The notes below the pieces were generated by a model that did not search any database, had not been told where the DNA came from, and saw only the letters and a program-made list of their open reading frames with translations. 36,776 nt of DNA. It comes from Aliarcobacter sp. GTDB lineage: Bacteria; Campylobacterota; Campylobacteria; Campylobacterales; Arcobacteraceae. The position numbers were made by a program, and so were the translations under genes. The stretch spans positions 1 to 36,776 of the forward strand of contig JAQVLW010000022.1 of the NCBI GenBank assembly GCA_028703945.1, given 5' to 3'. Below are positions 35,548 through 36,776 of this stretch, piece by piece. The stretch's first letter is position 1. The number at the start of each line of letters is the position of its first letter.

Positions 35548-36776
35548 ATGAGTTATTTCAAAAGTTTAAAAATCAAGTCAAAGTTACTAGTAATTACCAT
35601 TATTCCTATGTTAACAATCATTTTATATTCATGTTTTACAATTAACAATCTTCTTTTAGAAAAAGAAAATCTTTCTTTGACTAACAATCGTATTTTAGAA
35701 ATGGAATCTCTTTCTAAACTTATACATTCTTTACAAATAGAAAGAGGAATGAGTGTTGGAGTTGTAGCAAAAAAAGATAATGAGGGAAAAACAAAATTAT
35801 CAGATATAAGAAAAGAAGTTGATTTATCAATTCAAAGTCTTAAAAAGGATAATTCAGTTTTAAGTAATCTTAGTGAGTTAAGTAGTAAAAGAGAGCAAAT
35901 TAACGCTTTATCTGTTAGTTCAGCTGAAGTGGGTGGCTATTTTTCAAAAATTATTGTTGCTTTGTTAGATTCAACAACAATTATTCCTTCTTTGACCTCT
36001 GACATAACAAGTAGAAATTTTTTGCAAATATATACACATTTAGCAACATCAAAAGAGTCTCTAGGACAAATTAGAGCAAATTTAAATGGTGCTTTTACTA
36101 ATGACAAATTTGTGGAAAAAACTTATGATTCTTATGTAGCTAGTTATGGAGCATATAAAGTAAATTTAAATAAATTTCTAACTCTATCTCCAAATGATTT
36201 AAAAGATTTTTATAATAAATCTGTTGAAAATAAAGCTGTTACACAAACTTTTAATATGATTAATCTTGCTTTTGAAAAAGGAAGAGATGGAGGATTTGGT
36301 GTAAATTCTCCTTTTTGGTTTGAAAATGTGACAGCAACAATAAATATTTTTAGAGATATTGAATTAAAATTATTTGATACCGTTAAAGAATTAAACCAAA
36401 AAAGTATAGATAAAAATAACTCAAATTTTATTTATATGCTTGTTTTTATAACTCTTTTTATTTTAATTATTTTATATCTAACTTTTTTAATTATAAAAGA
36501 TATAACTTCTTCATTGGCTGATTTTAAAAATGGTCTTTTAATGTTTTTTGATTATCTAAATAAAAAAACATCAAATATTTCAGTATTAAAAGATGATGCA
36601 AAAGATGAATTTGGTGAAATGGCAGTTTTTGTAAATGAAAATATAAAACAAATTGAAAAAACTTTACATCAAGATATGGAATTGATTCAAGATGCTGAAG
36701 TGGTAATGAATAGGGTAAATAATGGATGGTATTCACAGTTTATAGAAAAATCAACTTCAAATGCTTCTTTGGAAGA
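35548..36776 (+). CDS. Methyl-accepting chemotaxis protein with NIT-like sensor domain (3' end outside the window)
   Basis: The frame is open from ATG 35548 to the window edge, 409 codons, so the gene is cut off. Membrane span 1 is about residues 13-31. A periplasmic all-helical domain (about 40-285) begins with SLSKLIHSLQIERGMSVGVV, which matches the start of NIT (nitrate/nitrite-sensing) domains. Span 2 is at about 293-313. A HAMP-like segment follows, containing KDEFGEMAVFVNENIKQIE and VNNGWYSQF (about 391-399), as in many Arcobacter chemoreceptors. The methyl-accepting signalling domain should lie beyond the edge; a histidine kinase or diguanylate cyclase output cannot be excluded. Confidence 0.8.
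   Translation, partial: MSYFKSLKIKSKLLVITIIPMLTIILYSCFTINNLLLEKENLSLTNNRILEMESLSKLIHSLQIERGMSVGVVAKKDNEGKTKLSDIRKEVDLSIQSLKKDNSVLSNLSELSSKREQINALSVSSAEVGGYFSKIIVALLDSTTIIPSLTSDITSRNFLQIYTHLATSKESLGQIRANLNGAFTNDKFVEKTYDSYVASYGAYKVNLNKFLTLSPNDLKDFYNKSVENKAVTQTFNMINLAFEKGRDGGFGVNSPFWFENVTATINIFRDIELKLFDTVKELNQKSIDKNNSNFIYMLVFITLFILIILYLTFLIIKDITSSLADFKNGLLMFFDYLNKKTSNISVLKDDAKDEFGEMAVFVNENIKQIEKTLHQDMELIQDAEVVMNRVNNGWYSQFIEKSTSNASLE

Noticed and set aside
36524..36736. Minus-strand frame of 70 codons near the right edge
   Set aside because: It lies inside the open chemoreceptor frame, which has a ribosome binding site, two membrane spans and a HAMP-like segment.

Overview
The window is AT-rich chromosomal DNA, tightly packed with genes. 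Gene content and gene order point to the Campylobacterota, most likely the Arcobacteraceae (Aliarcobacter/Arcobacter). The evidence is the nadD-rsfS pair divergent from gap-pgk-tpiA-fabI, the lysA-pheA-hisC-dxs order, alaS and maf, the helicase-truB-ispE-smpB block, and a ccoNOQP operon running into DUF4006, FixH-like and AddB-like genes. The genus is inferred from protein character and remembered gene orders; no search was run. I see no rRNA, tRNA, insertion sequence, prophage or CRISPR array. No gap between genes exceeds 300 bases; the largest is about 200.

Layout. (1) 1-4760: rsfS and nadD on the minus strand, then a tight plus-strand operon for lower glycolysis/gluconeogenesis (gap, pgk, tpiA) ending in fabI and a strong terminator. 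(2) 4761-10610: a structured GC-richer palindrome, then lysA, pheA, hisC, dxs and an unrecognised 156-aa gene. (3) 10635-18186: maf and alaS on the minus strand, separated by a 4.4-kb accessory stretch with two membrane transporters, two tandem NlpC/P60 lipoproteins and an orphan lipoprotein. (4) 18371-22932: trxA with its own terminator, then trxB-dapB-purF and a TIGR01212-type radical SAM gene. (5) 22959-28126: a LysR regulator divergent from a UvrD/PcrA helicase operon (truB, ispE, smpB). (6) 28291-35469: the cbb3 cytochrome c oxidase operon ccoNOQP, followed by a DUF4006 gene, a 30-codon membrane microprotein, a periplasmic membrane-anchored protein, a FixH-like protein and an AddB-like nuclease, nearly all overlapping or abutting. 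(7) 35548-end: the start of a chemoreceptor with a NIT-like sensor domain.

How the genes work together: the core is housekeeping metabolism (triose phosphates, meso-DAP/lysine, aromatic and histidine synthesis, MEP isoprenoids through dxs and ispE, purines, NAD), redox protection (Trx/TrxR), translation support (AlaS, TruB, SmpB, RsfS) and microaerobic respiration.

The most interesting points are: absence of flagella-linked genes (csrA, fliFGH) from two positions where relatives carry them; a conserved-looking 30-aa membrane peptide inside the oxidase operon; regularly spaced direct repeats in front of ccoN; two intergenic structured elements (4771-4807 and 12602-12662); a 5-gene insertion between maf and alaS; and an FNR-box-like palindrome in front of the chemoreceptor.
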